Shown here piece after piece: positions 24,108 to 32,439 of a DNA stretch of 38,215 nucleotides. Numbering within the stretch: the stretch's first letter is position 1; every line of letters begins with the position of its first letter. The notes under the pieces are model-generated. The model saw nothing but the letters and a program-made list of their open reading frames with translations. It was not told the DNA's origin and ran no database searches. Source of the DNA: UBA8886 sp002731655 (GTDB taxonomy: Archaea > Thermoplasmatota > Poseidoniia > MGIII > CG-Epi1); NCBI GenBank assembly GCA_030754655.1, contig JASLZX010000010.1:1-38215 (forward strand). Direction: 5' to 3'. Position numbers and translations under genes: made by a program.

Positions 24108-24518
24108 ATGCGACGACAGACGCTCACCGTGCAGACTGAGTCCTACGCGTTCCACGACATCACCCGTGAAGTGCAGGACGCCGTCGCCGACGCGGGCGTC
24201 CGCGATGGCGTTTGCCATTTGTTCATTCGCCACACCAGTGCCAGCCTGCTGGTGCAGGAGAACTACGACCCGTCGGTGCGCCACGACCTCGCGCGCTTCA
24301 TGACGCGCCTTGTCCCCGAAGGCGACGATTACGCGCACGCCATCGAAGGACACGACGACATGCCGGCGCACATCCGGTCAGCCCTGACATCTGTTTCGGA
24401 GACTATACCAGTCGCCGATAGCAAATTACTGCTCGGCCGCTGGCAGGGTATCTACCTCTGGGAGCACCGCGCCCACGGGCACCAGCGCGAAGTGGTGGTC
24501 ACGGTCGTGGGTGATTAG
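24108..24518 (+). CDS. YjbQ/UPF0047 family protein
   Basis: A 136-residue protein of the widespread YjbQ (UPF0047) family, whose role is not firmly settled; weak thiamine-phosphate synthase activity has been reported for some members. Family marks are LFIRHTSASLLVQENYDPSV, the acidic EGHDDMPAHIRSAL segment, and the histidine-rich end LWEHRAHGHQREV, which supplies putative metal-site histidines. The start is set by a TATA-like box 26 bases upstream. Confidence 0.9.
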   Translation: MRRQTLTVQTESYAFHDITREVQDAVADAGVRDGVCHLFIRHTSASLLVQENYDPSVRHDLARFMTRLVPEGDDYAHAIEGHDDMPAHIRSALTSVSETIPVADSKLLLGRWQGIYLWEHRAHGHQREVVVTVVGD

Positions 24519-24530
24519 CGGGCTGCTGCC

Positions 24531-24538
24531 CTAAAAAC
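24531..24538 (+). promoter_or_regulatory. TATA box of the MDR oxidoreductase
   Basis: CTAAAAAC is centred about 24 bases before the ATG at 24559. Confidence 0.5.
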
Positions 24539-24558
24539 ACCACTACCATCGCCCTCCG

Positions 24559-25587
24559 ATGCAGGCGCTCCACTTCGAAGCCCACGGCGAGCTGGACGTG
24601 CTGCAGTTCGGCAACGTCCCTGACCCCGAGGTTTCGGACGGTTGGGCGCTGCTGAAGGTAGATGCATGTTCCTTGAACCACCTTGATATCTGGGTGCGGC
24701 GCGGCTGGCCCGGGCTGAAGCTGGAAATGCCACATATCGGCGGCAGCGACGTCGCCGGCACACTGGTCGCGGACGCTGGCGACTGGAAGGTGGGCGACGC
24801 CGTCGTTGTGGATCCGGGTATCTCGACGCGACAGGACGCCTGGACCACACGTGGAGAGGATTCGATGTCGCCCGGTTACCGTATTCTCGGAGAACATGTG
24901 CGCGGCGGCTTCGCCGAGTTCGTGGCGGTGCCACTGGAGAACCTGCATTCGCGGCCGGCCGGCCTCACGGCGGCGGAAGCGGCCGCACCGTTGTTGGTTG
25001 GGCTGACCGCCTATCGCATGCTGGTCCACCGTGCGCGACTGCAAACTGGCGAGCGCATGCTGGTCGTCGGCTCGGGTGGTGGTGTAAACTCGACAGCCAT
25101 CCAGCTCGGCTGCCACCTCGGCGCCGAAGTGCACGTGGTTGCCGGTGGCTCCGAGAAAGCGCAACGCGCCGAAGAGCTGGGTGCAGCACTGGTCGTCGAT
25201 TACAAGGCCGACGAGGCATGGCACAAGCCACTATTCACCGCTACCGAACGTGGCGGCTACGACGTCGTCGTCGACAACGTCGGCCGCGCGACCTGGAAGC
25301 AGTCGCTGCGACTGGCCGGCATCGGCGGCCGCATCGTCACCGTCGGCAACACCAGCGGCCCGCTGGCGGAGACCGACATTCGTTTCATCTTCTCACAACA
25401 GCTCTCAATCCTAGGCTCGACCATGGGCTCGCACGCCGACTTCGCCGCGGTGCTGGAGCTGCTCGTGCAAGGTGCGCTGAAGCCACTCATCCATTGCGAG
25501 CTGCCGCTCTCTGAAGGGGCGCGTGGCCATGAAATCCTCGAGCAGGGTGAGATGTTCGGCAAGGTCGTGCTGCTACCGAATCATTAA
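24559..25587 (+). CDS. medium-chain dehydrogenase/reductase (quinone-reductase-like)
   Basis: A 342-residue NAD(P)H-dependent oxidoreductase. The GroES-like N-domain (DACSLNHLDIWVRRGWPG, PHIGGSDVAGTLV) leads into a Rossmann domain with the nucleotide loop VVGSGGGVNSTAIQLG. The structural-zinc cysteine cluster of classical alcohol dehydrogenases is absent, pointing to a zinc-poor MDR of quinone oxidoreductase or enoyl reductase type. Substrate unknown. Leaderless start from the TATA at 24531. Its stop overlaps the frame-restored end of the convergent Hpt gene. Confidence 0.88.
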   Translation: MQALHFEAHGELDVLQFGNVPDPEVSDGWALLKVDACSLNHLDIWVRRGWPGLKLEMPHIGGSDVAGTLVADAGDWKVGDAVVVDPGISTRQDAWTTRGEDSMSPGYRILGEHVRGGFAEFVAVPLENLHSRPAGLTAAEAAAPLLVGLTAYRMLVHRARLQTGERMLVVGSGGGVNSTAIQLGCHLGAEVHVVAGGSEKAQRAEELGAALVVDYKADEAWHKPLFTATERGGYDVVVDNVGRATWKQSLRLAGIGGRIVTVGNTSGPLAETDIRFIFSQQLSILGSTMGSHADFAAVLELLVQGALKPLIHCELPLSEGARGHEILEQGEMFGKVVLLPNH

Positions 25588-25936
25588 TTTTTCAGGTTTT
25601 TGGCCTTCAGGTTTTCTTCCAGCTTGCTTATTTCATTCAAGAGTGAACTCAATTTTCTGCCTTGGCCAGTGCTTCAATCATGGAGCCGATTGAAGTTATA
25701 TCATCAAAGCCATACATCCCGCCACTACCCTTGATGTTGTGGCCAAAAACCCTCAAAGCGTCGTAATCTCCGGAATTTAGTGCAGCCTTGATTTCAGAAA
25801 TTTCCTTAATGATGTAGTCCACATATTTCGCCTGCATCTCGGCCCATTCATCATCATCAAAGCCATCCATGGACTCCAATAGGGCGACCCTTAAGATATT
25901 GTCATTCAATGCACTGGTTGAAATGGTTAAATACAT
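25584..25936 (-). pseudogene. histidine phosphotransfer (Hpt) domain protein, frameshifted
   Basis: The minus-strand frame from the ATG at 25936 (MYLTISTSALNDNILRV) encodes an Hpt helical bundle with the phospho-histidine motif GHNIKGSGGMYGF. It meets a TGA at 25649-25651 directly after ALAKAEN. In the next frame a coherent coiled-coil ending follows (SSLLNEISKLEENLKAKN, stop at 25584), and one extra G in the run near 25660 would join the two. So it is a one-base deletion or a base-calling error. Composition is AT-rich relative to the neighbours. An Hpt protein would relay phosphate between a kinase and receivers; no kinase is present here. Confidence 0.75.
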
Positions 25937-25946
25937 ACTTTGATGT

Positions 25947-26656
25947 TTGATGTCCCAGAATGAAACAGATATCCAGAATTCCATAACTGCCTTCAGGTAT
26001 GGTGCCATGGACTACATCCTGAAACCCATGACCGTTACGACAGTGCGGGAGGCAATCGACAAGGCCACGGAGATTGTTAAAGAACAGGAAATGAAGGTAG
26101 AGGGATTATTGACCTCTCTGAACTCCGCGCGCTGGTCGAAAATTTCTCGCCTGAGAAAATGGGGCTCTATGACCCTGGTTCCAGAACTGCTGAATTCACC
26201 CAGCTGGTCAATGCACTACAGGAAAAACTGATTCATCCTGGAAAGGCAGGACGTATACATAATCTATTCCTGTTAACTAAATCAGGGATTGTGATTGGAA
26301 AGCTTACGACTAATGAGGTAGACCAGACCGATGCAGATATTATGGGGGGCATGTTTACCGCCATCAAGGACTTTATGGAAGACGCCGTGAGCCAGAATAC
26401 AGGCTCGTCCCTCGATGATATACACTTTGGGGATTTTCACATCAAGTTCGGGTCGGCAGCCTTTACTGACCTGGCGATTGTATATACTGGCACTTTCAAG
26501 CAGGAGGCAGAAAACGCCATCACTGATGCCGTGATTGCATTTGAATTGAAAAACATGGCTGTCCTTGATAACTGGGATGGAGATATGGATAAAATCAGTG
26601 GTGCTGATAAATGTCTGGAAGAACTTTTTGCTAAAATAGACAAGTCAGAAAACTAG
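25947..26656 (+). pseudogene. truncated response regulator: receiver-domain C-terminus plus output domain, frameshifted
   Basis: The plus strand encodes only the last third of a receiver domain (SQNETDIQNSITAFRYGAMDYILKPM, with the conserved lysine of the KP motif, then helix 5 and a linker VKEQEMKVE). The phospho-aspartate part is missing; upstream sequence belongs to the Hpt gene on the other strand. Near 26102-26104 (GGG) the frame moves; one extra G would join the linker to GIIDLSELRALVENF and a 165-residue output domain (26159-26656) that starts NLFLLTKSGIVIGKL, likely a roadblock/longin-like sensory fold. The stop overlaps that of the convergent taw2 gene. Confidence 0.7.
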
Positions 26657-27537
26657 TCCCTCTTTTTCAACCGGGCAACGATATGGCTTGAACTGGGGCC
26701 ATATGTTTTTACTCGCCCAAAAGCCTCAACCTCGTAACCATATTCATCCATTAATTCTGCAAATTTTGCAGGTGTGTCGTTCCAGTCGCTTCTCTTCCTA
26801 AATCCCAGCCAGTTATTACGGTACACTTCGTGGAAAATAATTGTGCCTGAAGATTCGAGGCAGTCAGAACTATGTTGCAGGAAATTACAGGTTCCACCAA
26901 TGTATCCCAAATGCACGATGTCGGCTTCTCGCGTGACGTCGCGGCAGTCGTTTTCGATGACCTCGACGTTGGCGAGACCGTTGAGTACCACGTTCTGCCG
27001 CAGATATTCCGCCGCGACCGGGTTCTTCTCGATTGCGATGACTTGCGCCGCGGGCCAGTGGCGTGCGAATTGCAGCGCGAAATAGCCGACGCCGGCGAAG
27101 CAGTCGAGGACTGCCCGCGGGCCGGGATGCGCGTAGAGTGCGGCGACAGCTGCAGGCCCGCGCGGGCCTGCGCGCCAGCCGACGTTACCGGGCGCCCACA
27201 TCACGCGCTGCAGGTCGAGCCGGTAGCGCAGGCCGTGCTCGTGCACTTCAGTCTCTGCCGAGCTTCCGAGTAGGAGCTGCGGCAGCCGCGGCTGCCGCAG
27301 CTCGCCCCCAATGCGCGACCGGCGCATGACGGCCTCAACGCCCGGCAGCGTTGCATAGGCGGCCGCGATCGGCTGCCGCTCGTCCTCCAGCGCTTGTGGC
27401 AGTCGCAGCAGCAGCACACGCCCCAGCTGGACCCACTTGCGCGGCAGGTGCGGCCGCATCCAGTCCGGCAGCCGGGCAGCAACCTGTTCAAAAGGCGTCT
27501 CGCGCCGAAGCGGACGCGATACCGCGGCGGGACTCAT
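26653..27537 (-). CDS. tRNA wybutosine-synthesis aminocarboxypropyltransferase (Taw2/TYW2-type), Trm5/TYW2 family
   Basis: A 294-residue class I SAM-dependent enzyme acting on G37-derived bases of tRNA-Phe. The SAM site reads VLDCFAGVGYFALQFA and is followed by VIAIEKNPVAAEYLRQN. The GYF and the later VHLGYIGGTCNFL fit Taw2 (transfer of the aminocarboxypropyl group) better than Trm5, which has GPF and an N-x-P motif; this assignment is by motif only. The ATG overlaps the nfo stop (ATGA). The last ~85 codons are visibly AT-richer than the rest, continuing the composition of the adjacent broken regulator genes. Confidence 0.82.
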   Translation of the reverse strand: MSPAAVSRPLRRETPFEQVAARLPDWMRPHLPRKWVQLGRVLLLRLPQALEDERQPIAAAYATLPGVEAVMRRSRIGGELRQPRLPQLLLGSSAETEVHEHGLRYRLDLQRVMWAPGNVGWRAGPRGPAAVAALYAHPGPRAVLDCFAGVGYFALQFARHWPAAQVIAIEKNPVAAEYLRQNVVLNGLANVEVIENDCRDVTREADIVHLGYIGGTCNFLQHSSDCLESSGTIIFHEVYRNNWLGFRKRSDWNDTPAKFAELMDEYGYEVEAFGRVKTYGPSSSHIVARLKKRD

Positions 27538-28394
27538 CTCTCGGCCAGCTCGCGCAGCCGGGCGATTTCCGGCCGCCAGCGGTCGGGGCCGCCTGGCGTC
27601 TCGAGATAGCCGGCCACGTCTTCCAGCCGTGAGTCCTGCATGATGCTGGCAAAGACAGACTCGCCCAACTTCCCCTCGCCGTGGTTGGCGTGGCGGTCGA
27701 CGCGCGAGCCGCGGTCGCTGAGCGAGTCGTTCAGGTGCATCCCGACCAGCCGCTCGCGGTCAATTAGCGAGTCGAACTCGGTCCAGACGCCATCGTAGTC
27801 GCCCCAGTCGTAGCCGGCGGCCCAAGCGTGTTGCGTATCGATGCAAACGCCCATGCGTGACGGGTCATCGACCCGCTCCAGTATATGCGCCAGTTCGCCG
27901 AATGTGATGCCGACATTGGTCCCCTGTCCCGCTGCGTTCTCCAGTACCAGCAGCGATTCGAAACCCTCGGTTTTCGCAAGCGTGGTGTTGATGTGGCCCG
28001 CAATACGCTCCAGTGCCGCCTCGCGGGTGGCGTGGTCGTCACGCATCACCTTATTGGGATGAGTATGCGAACCGGGGTGAAAATTCAGGTAAGGCACGCC
28101 CAGAGCTTCGCAGCGGCGATATTCTTCGAGAAAGGCGTGCTGCGCTCGCTTTCCTTTCGTTTCGTCGGGCGACCCCATGTTAATCAGGTAGGAGTCATGA
28201 ATCATGACCGGCCCCAGTCCGCTCTCCGCCAGTGCGGTGCGGAACTGGTCGCGCTGGTCGTCGGTGAGTGGCTTCGCAATCCACTGCCGCTGGTTCTTGC
28301 TGAACATCTGGAACGTGTCGGCTCCGATGGCGAGCGCTTCGGCTACCCCATTGTGCAACCCGCCGGCGACCGAGACGTGTGCGCCCAGCTTCAT
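27534..28394 (-). CDS. nfo: endonuclease IV (apurinic/apyrimidinic endonuclease)
   Basis: Cleaves DNA 5' of abasic sites in base-excision repair. The 286-residue TIM-barrel enzyme keeps the zinc-site motifs: KLGAHVSVAGG, LNFHPGSH, VLENAAGQGTNVG, GVCIDTQHAWAAGYD, MHLNDSLSDRGSRVDRHANHGEG and YLETPGG. The ATG at 28394 begins family similarity; the longer frame crosses the divergent nadK promoter. It is transcribed together with taw2. Confidence 0.96.
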   Translation of the reverse strand: MKLGAHVSVAGGLHNGVAEALAIGADTFQMFSKNQRQWIAKPLTDDQRDQFRTALAESGLGPVMIHDSYLINMGSPDETKGKRAQHAFLEEYRRCEALGVPYLNFHPGSHTHPNKVMRDDHATREAALERIAGHINTTLAKTEGFESLLVLENAAGQGTNVGITFGELAHILERVDDPSRMGVCIDTQHAWAAGYDWGDYDGVWTEFDSLIDRERLVGMHLNDSLSDRGSRVDRHANHGEGKLGESVFASIMQDSRLEDVAGYLETPGGPDRWRPEIARLRELAER

Positions 28395-28412
28395 GGGGCG
28401 GCAGCAGGGGTG

Positions 28413-28420
28413 TGTACAAA
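28413..28420 (-). promoter_or_regulatory. candidate TATA box of nfo
   Basis: Minus-strand TTTGTACA is centred about 23 bases before the nfo ATG. The match to consensus is modest. Confidence 0.3.
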
Positions 28421-28430
28421 TCGCCTGCGG

Positions 28431-28440
28431 GCTTATTAGC
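28431..28440 (+). promoter_or_regulatory. TATA box of NAD kinase
   Basis: GCTTATTAGC is centred 25 bases before the GTG at 28460. The element is nearly palindromic. Confidence 0.55.
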
Positions 28441-28459
28441 ACCCCATTTCTGCGGCGGC

Positions 28460-29260
28460 GTGAAGTTCGCGCTGGTTGCCAATCCGCACCATCCACAAGC
28501 AACGAAGAAGCTGGAAGCGCTGCTCGAACTGGTCGACGACGCCGAGCTGGAAGAGGCGACGGCGCAGTTGATCGGCCTTGCGGGGACGCCGCTAGCGGAG
28601 CTTTCGGGCGACCTGTTGCTGGCGTTGGGAGGCGATGGGACGCTGCTCTACGCGCTGTCACAGCTCGACCTGCCGGTTTTCGGCATCAATATCGGTAAAG
28701 TCGGTTTCCTGACCGAGTCGGAATTCGGCGATTCGCTCGAGGCGGATCTGGCGCGACTCAAGGCTGGCGATTATGAAGTCGAGGAGCTGCAGCGACTCGA
28801 GGTTTACATCAACGGTCTGTCGGTGGGTAGGGCACTAAACGAGGCAGTCATCCACACCGCGCGCGTCGCGAAAATCCAGAAGTTCCGCATCATGCTCGAC
28901 GGTTGCCTGGCGGATGAATTCCGCGGTGACGGGCTGATAATCGCCACCCCCACCGGGTCAACCAGCTACGCCATGTCAGCCGGCTCACCCATCCTGCACC
29001 CCGCCGTCGGGGCGCACGTGCTGGTGCCGATTGCCCCCTACCGCATCGGGTCGCGGCCGCTGGTGATTCCGGATTTAGTCGAGCTTGGTATCAAACTCCT
29101 GAATCCACAACCATCGGTCGTCGTGCTGGACGGGGGCGATGAGTTGGCGGTGGGGCCGGATGACGTAATCACCATCACGAAATCGGTAACCCCGGCCCGA
29201 TTCGCGCGATTCGGCGACACATTTTTCGAGCGGGTGCAGCGGAAGCTGCGGATGCAATAA
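28460..29260 (+). CDS. nadK: NAD kinase
   Basis: Phosphorylates NAD to NADP. The 266-residue protein has the family motifs in order: KFALVANPHHPQ at the start, LALGGDGTLLYAL (GGDG active site), FGINIGKVGFLTE, and TPTGSTSYAMSAGSPILHP. The GTG at 28460 begins family similarity and lies 25 bases after a TATA box. The orphan 29263 gene follows after two bases and is probably co-transcribed. Confidence 0.96.
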   Translation: MKFALVANPHHPQATKKLEALLELVDDAELEEATAQLIGLAGTPLAELSGDLLLALGGDGTLLYALSQLDLPVFGINIGKVGFLTESEFGDSLEADLARLKAGDYEVEELQRLEVYINGLSVGRALNEAVIHTARVAKIQKFRIMLDGCLADEFRGDGLIIATPTGSTSYAMSAGSPILHPAVGAHVLVPIAPYRIGSRPLVIPDLVELGIKLLNPQPSVVVLDGGDELAVGPDDVITITKSVTPARFARFGDTFFERVQRKLRMQ

Positions 29261-29262
29261 CT

Positions 29263-30711
29263 ATGGCGAAACGACGCAGGGCGCGGCTCAGAGGAACCCG
29301 CACGGCGACGCGCAGCGAGCAGCGTAAGCTGCTCGAGCGGGTTGCGCAGCTCAAGGAAAAGCCACAGTTGCTGCTCCCCAAGTGCCGCCACCCTGCTGGC
29401 GAATGCCCCTATTCCAGCGTGCGCGAGCAACTCGAGCGCGCGGTGGAGCCCGAAGAGCGCGGCTTCCTGGGCAGGCTGTTCGGCCGCCGGTTGAAGGACC
29501 CGCTGGCGCTCGCCTTGCGGGCCAGCCTGACTCTGCTCGACGCCGGCAAGGCGCCGGTGATGGCGGTTGCGCGTTACCCAACGGGTGAGGTGGGCTACGT
29601 CCTGCGCGGGCAGTCGATTCCCAAGGAGCGGCTGATTGGCGTGCAGAATTTTCACCATCGTACCTGGCGCGCGCTGGCACACCTGGCTTACGTCCGCAAG
29701 CATGATATCTGGCTCTATTCGTTGCCAAAGCGGCTAGTCTGCACCGGCAAGTCGCCGGCGCTACCCTCCGAGCTCTGGGACGAGCTGCGCGCCGCGCTGC
29801 CGCGTGGCTGGCGCGATTCCGATGGCGAAGGCTTACGTCTGCGCTGCCTGTCGCTCGACCGTGAGGTGTGGCTGCCCGCTGCCGGCTGGCGTCGCTCGAG
29901 CCGCAATTCGCTGATGGACGTGCTCGAGCACCAGCACGCGGGTGACGCGACCGCTGACTGGGAAGTGGAGGTCGTGACGCCGCTCGATGCGCTGGCGCCA
30001 GCCACGAAGTGTCCGGCGCTCAACGAATATCGCGAGGGCAAGCTGACTGACGCCGAACTGTGGACGCAGCTCGGGGATTGGCAGCGTGAGCGTGCCGCCG
30101 ATGGCGGCGCGCACGGCGTCATCCACGGTAGTGAAATGCTCACGCCTGATGATTTCACCGCCCGGCTTTCGCTCTCCGGCCACGACGCCCGTATCGCGCG
30201 CGAATTGCTGGAGCGGCATGACGGCGCCGTTGCGGTCGAGGCGCTCACACTGGGGGCGGTCGCGGGTGCCACCTGGAAACCGCACGGCCAGCGGCTGCTG
30301 GCCAACTGGGGCGGCGCTGCCGACGAGCGCGAGCCGCTGGAGCAGCTGCGTGATGCGCTGGCGCGCGCCGAGATGCAGGATGCGCTAGCGGCGCTCCCTG
30401 AGCTCGGAAGCTTGCCGCCGCTCCCAGCGTTGGCTGACCGCGCGGTGAGGCTGCTGCGCACCGGCCGCAATGCGGACTTGCAGCGCGCACTGACGGCCGC
30501 ATCCGAGGCGAGCCATGGCGAGCGGGCACTAGCGTGGGCTATCCTGCGGCACACCAGCAGCGCGGGCGGCCGCGAATGGCAGTTCGCCCGCGAGGTGCGC
30601 GAGTTCGCCGAGGAGCTGCAACCCGCCTTCGAAACGCTGGCCGCAGCCGAGGGCGCTAACTATGCAGATGCGCTGCAGAGGCTTGCACAACTGGCCGGCG
30701 CAGAATTTTAA
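29263..30711 (+). CDS. conserved-looking protein of unknown function, 482 residues
   Basis: Not recognised. A soluble protein with a very basic N-terminus (MAKRRRARLRGTRTATR), a short Cys/His group (PKCRHPAGECPYSS, possible metal site), a central region rich in Trp and Arg (HRTWRALAHLAYVRKHDIWLY), and an alanine/leucine-rich helical C-terminal half with no membrane helices. It has a strong GC-rich third position, so it is real coding sequence. It directly follows nadK. The basic start and aromatic-rich core would suit nucleic-acid contact, but that is a guess. Confidence 0.75.
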   Translation: MAKRRRARLRGTRTATRSEQRKLLERVAQLKEKPQLLLPKCRHPAGECPYSSVREQLERAVEPEERGFLGRLFGRRLKDPLALALRASLTLLDAGKAPVMAVARYPTGEVGYVLRGQSIPKERLIGVQNFHHRTWRALAHLAYVRKHDIWLYSLPKRLVCTGKSPALPSELWDELRAALPRGWRDSDGEGLRLRCLSLDREVWLPAAGWRRSSRNSLMDVLEHQHAGDATADWEVEVVTPLDALAPATKCPALNEYREGKLTDAELWTQLGDWQRERAADGGAHGVIHGSEMLTPDDFTARLSLSGHDARIARELLERHDGAVAVEALTLGAVAGATWKPHGQRLLANWGGAADEREPLEQLRDALARAEMQDALAALPELGSLPPLPALADRAVRLLRTGRNADLQRALTAASEASHGERALAWAILRHTSSAGGREWQFAREVREFAEELQPAFETLAAAEGANYADALQRLAQLAGAEF

Positions 30712-30712
30712 C
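30704..30712 (+). promoter_or_regulatory. TATA box of tRNA-Val
   Basis: AATTTTAAC is centred about 28 bases before the tRNA 5' end and overlaps the stop codon of the preceding gene. Confidence 0.5.
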
Positions 30713-30735
30713 CACCCCCCTTCGTCAGCACGGCG

Positions 30736-30811
30736 GGGCCCGTGGTCTAGGGGTTATGACGTCGCCTTGACATGGCGAAGATCGCCAGTTCAAATCTGGC
30801 CGGGCCCACCA
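30736..30811 (+). tRNA. tRNA-Val (anticodon GAC), CCA encoded
   Basis: The cloverleaf is clear: acceptor GGGCCCG with CGGGCCC, anticodon stem TCGCC with GGCGA, loop TTGACAT with GAC at 34-36, T-stem GCCAG with CTGGC around TTCAAAT, and CCA in the gene. No intron. The next gene starts only 20 bases downstream. Confidence 0.97.
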
Positions 30812-30831
30812 CACCTGCAACAGGAAAACGG

Positions 30832-32355
30832 ATGAAACCGAAACACACTTTGCCGACCGCCTGCATCGCTCTGCTATTCCTACTGCCGGCACTGGCCGGC
30901 TGCCTGGGACAGGAGCAGCCGCCCCCGCCGGAGCCGGAAGCGGGACTATTCGACTTCGAGCAGCCCCGACCTGTCAACACATGGTATCACTATCCCGGAA
31001 CTCCTTCCATGCCCTGGGCTATAGATGCGACAAACTCGGCCGTGGTTGCGGCGGCGAATATCACAGTTAACCTGACGGGTGACAGCACTCCCTTCTTTGC
31101 CAATGCGACTTACTACGGCACCGGTTACGACACCTTTGAGCCGACCATCGGGATTACGCAGTCAGGTGCGATATTCTTCACGCAGTGGAACGGCCTCGGT
31201 GATGGCACCCATATCATCCGGTCAAGGGACCAGGGGCAGACTTGGGAAGACGTCGGGCCCTTCGGACAGCTTGATGAAGACTCGGGTCAGACCCCAAACT
31301 CCAATGATCCTTACCTCTACGTGGACAAGTTCACCGGTCGGCTGGTCAAGTTCGATATGCATGCGCTGGCAGCCATGTTTGTGGAGTTCTCCGACAATGA
31401 CGGAGATACATGGAGTACCCCATATCCTGTCGAGGGCTACTACGTGACGCAGGATCACCAGAGCATTGCGTCGATGCCTCATTCAAACGCTATTTCAGGC
31501 GGAGTAGTCTACGTCTACTGTATCAATACCGGCTCGCCAGCTGCCGGACCCCAGTGCTCCCGCTCACTCAATGGTGGGTTGTCGTGGGACGTCCAGCGTG
31601 TCGGCTACCCTGTTGGAACCCCACAATGCTCAGGTCTGCATGGCCATGTTGCCGGAGGCTCCGATGGAGCAATATACCGAGGTAATCCTTCCTGCGACGG
31701 CCCTGCCGTGTATCGCTCGCTTGATGGTGGCTACACCTGGAGCGAGCACACTATCACGACAGAGGTCGGGATGCAGGATGGGTGGCACTCGCATGAAGTT
31801 GCCACTGCAGTGGATGATGCCGGAAATGTATATGCGACCTGGATTGGCGATGGTCGGATGCCATGGTACGCTTACTCACGGGACCAGGGAGAGACCTGGA
31901 GTTCCCCGATGATGGTGGCTGCGCCGGGTGTACAGGAGACCGGTTTCCCGACCATATTCGCAGGGGCTGAAGGACGAGTAGTCATCGGTTATATTGGTGA
32001 AATCAACGACGTCGAGACCAATGCCACGAATAGCGGTTGGGGCGGATACATGGCCATCATGACCGATGCTTTCGCCGAATGGCCGCTAATTACCAGTGTC
32101 GCAGTTAATCTGCCGGATGACCCGCTGGATATCACCTCCAACTGCGGTGACGTGCGCTGCGGGGGCTTCGGTGACTTCATCGATGTCGAAATCGACGACG
32201 AAGGACGGCCGTGGATTGCACTTGCGCACAATACCGCTGGTTTCGAGGAAGCTGTTATTGGGACTCTAATGGAAGGCCCGACCCTTTACGGCGACGAAAT
32301 TACCTATCTGCCAGTCTTGCCGGTAGGCGGCAGTTCAACCCTCAAAATGGGATAG
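30832..32355 (+). CDS. secreted lipoprotein with Asp-box (BNR/sialidase-like) beta-propeller
   Basis: A 507-residue protein with a lipoprotein signal (hydrophobic run, then LAGC with C24 as the lipid site). The mature part carries about five Asp-box repeats of the S-x-D-x-G-x-T-W type (SRDQGQTW, SDNDGDTW, SLNGGLSW, SLDGGYTW, SRDQGETW), the mark of sialidase-fold propellers. The acidic and arginine residues of true sialidases cannot be assigned, so binding or another hydrolase role is equally possible. The ATG at 30832 is chosen for its signal peptide; the longer frame would start inside tRNA-Val. No TATA fits at 25 bases, so it may be read from the tRNA promoter. Confidence 0.85.
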   Translation: MKPKHTLPTACIALLFLLPALAGCLGQEQPPPPEPEAGLFDFEQPRPVNTWYHYPGTPSMPWAIDATNSAVVAAANITVNLTGDSTPFFANATYYGTGYDTFEPTIGITQSGAIFFTQWNGLGDGTHIIRSRDQGQTWEDVGPFGQLDEDSGQTPNSNDPYLYVDKFTGRLVKFDMHALAAMFVEFSDNDGDTWSTPYPVEGYYVTQDHQSIASMPHSNAISGGVVYVYCINTGSPAAGPQCSRSLNGGLSWDVQRVGYPVGTPQCSGLHGHVAGGSDGAIYRGNPSCDGPAVYRSLDGGYTWSEHTITTEVGMQDGWHSHEVATAVDDAGNVYATWIGDGRMPWYAYSRDQGETWSSPMMVAAPGVQETGFPTIFAGAEGRVVIGYIGEINDVETNATNSGWGGYMAIMTDAFAEWPLITSVAVNLPDDPLDITSNCGDVRCGGFGDFIDVEIDDEGRPWIALAHNTAGFEEAVIGTLMEGPTLYGDEITYLPVLPVGGSSTLKMG

Positions 32356-32410
32356 GGGTCGTCTGATATCAATTAGCATAAAAACATCCATACAAAGCAC
32401 GTTGTGAAAC

Positions 32411-32418
32411 CTTAAAGC
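32411..32418 (+). promoter_or_regulatory. TATA box of the second BNR lipoprotein
   Basis: CTTAAAGC is centred about 26 bases before the ATG at 32440. Confidence 0.45.
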
Positions 32419-32439
32419 CCCGCAACTCTCACGTCCAAT

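Noticed and set aside
24559..25587. Zinc alcohol dehydrogenase
   Set aside because: The four structural-zinc cysteines are missing; it is better described as a general MDR oxidoreductase.
25937..26008. N-terminal extension of the Hpt frame to 26008
   Set aside because: These codons are the antisense of the receiver fragment; the ATG at 25936 gives the natural Hpt start.
26653..27537. Calling the Trm5/TYW2-family gene a tRNA m1G37 methyltransferase
   Set aside because: The SAM loop ends GYF rather than GPF and the later motif is LGYIGGT rather than N-x-P, so Taw2 fits better.
30832..32355. Calling the BNR lipoprotein a true sialidase
   Set aside because: Asp boxes occur in many propellers; the catalytic arginine triad, tyrosine and glutamate could not be identified by eye.
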